From positions 1 through 5,168 of the forward strand of contig JALZVI010000180.1 of NCBI GenBank assembly GCA_023301015.1: 5,168 nucleotides of DNA, written 5' to 3'. The notes beneath the pieces are model-generated. The model was not told the DNA's origin. It ran no database searches and saw only the letters and a list, made by a program, of their open reading frames with translations. Source of the DNA: Rickettsiales bacterium. Its GTDB lineage: Bacteria > Pseudomonadota > Alphaproteobacteria > Rickettsiales > 21-14-0-20-44-7. Both the position numbers and the translations under genes were made by a program. Below, piece after piece: positions 5,077-5,168 of the stretch (its first letter is position 1; each line of letters opens with the position of its first letter).

Positions 5077-5168
5077 TAAGACACGGGCTTAGTGGGTCAT
5101 GGACGGGGTGCAGGCGACATAATCTTGCGGGGCTGGCGGGGGCACGGTAGTTTCCGCGTATGGCATTT
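5077..5168. other. Right edge, no recognisable feature
   Basis: These last 92 bases are GC-rich, unlike the AT-rich control region before the XRE gene. A minus-strand frame entering from the right edge ends at the TAA complementary to 5089-5091 and would give about 25 proline-rich residues. This is too short and too unlike any family I know to call as a gene end. Confidence 0.3.

Noticed and set aside
4825..5079. Protein-coding genes across the palindromic element, one per strand
   Set aside because: The plus-strand frame (4825-5079) and the minus-strand frame (4849-5076) share peptides such as LPHTS and MREAVGQ only because the DNA is palindromic, and neither has a recognisable domain.
5089..5168. 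3' end of a minus-strand gene entering from the right edge
   Set aside because: Only about 25 proline-rich codons are open, with no family resemblance; chance is enough to explain it.
1..5168. CRISPR array or tRNA/rRNA genes
   Set aside because: No regularly spaced repeats of the right size and no cloverleaf or rRNA-like sequence were seen on either strand.

Overview
The window (about 5.2 kb, bacterial, mid-range base composition) looks like part of a defence or accessory island. The sequence does not fix the phylum. Shine-Dalgarno signals are weak, absent or pressed directly against the start codon in front of several genes. This would suit a lineage that depends little on them, but that is only a hint.

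Left part, plus strand (1-3343). The window opens inside a large N6-adenine DNA methyltransferase gene, whose true start lies upstream. It has a helical N-terminal region, a complete YTP / DPxCGSG / NPPF catalytic core and a C-terminal region like a target-recognition domain. Nine bases later comes a 239-residue protein with a PD-(D/E)XK nuclease signature (E57, D89, E115-C-K117). The pair reads as a compact modification-plus-nuclease cassette. Directly behind it is a roughly 60-codon remnant of the C-terminus of a different enzyme, a type ISP-like restriction-modification / helicase protein, apparently cut off at a TGG-to-TGA change. This suggests that one defence system replaced or landed beside another.

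Middle part, minus strand (3355-4271). A SocA/Panacea-domain (DUF4065) antitoxin is followed 14 bases later by a basic-tailed 156-residue protein, the probable toxin. Together they form a two-gene toxin-antitoxin operon.

Right part (4272-5168). A divergent control region holds several TTGAGTT half-sites and a perfect 15-base palindrome. It separates the toxin-antitoxin operon from a plus-strand gene for a 110-residue XRE-type DNA-binding protein, which may regulate both sides.

The most unusual object follows: a 183-base palindromic element (4894-5076). Its 27-base outer arms pair with a single G-T wobble. Each half contains the same two small hairpins at exactly mirrored positions, but their stems differ by compensatory double changes. 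This looks like a structured mobile repeat or a structured RNA/DNA element whose fold has been preserved. The last 92 bases show no recognisable gene.
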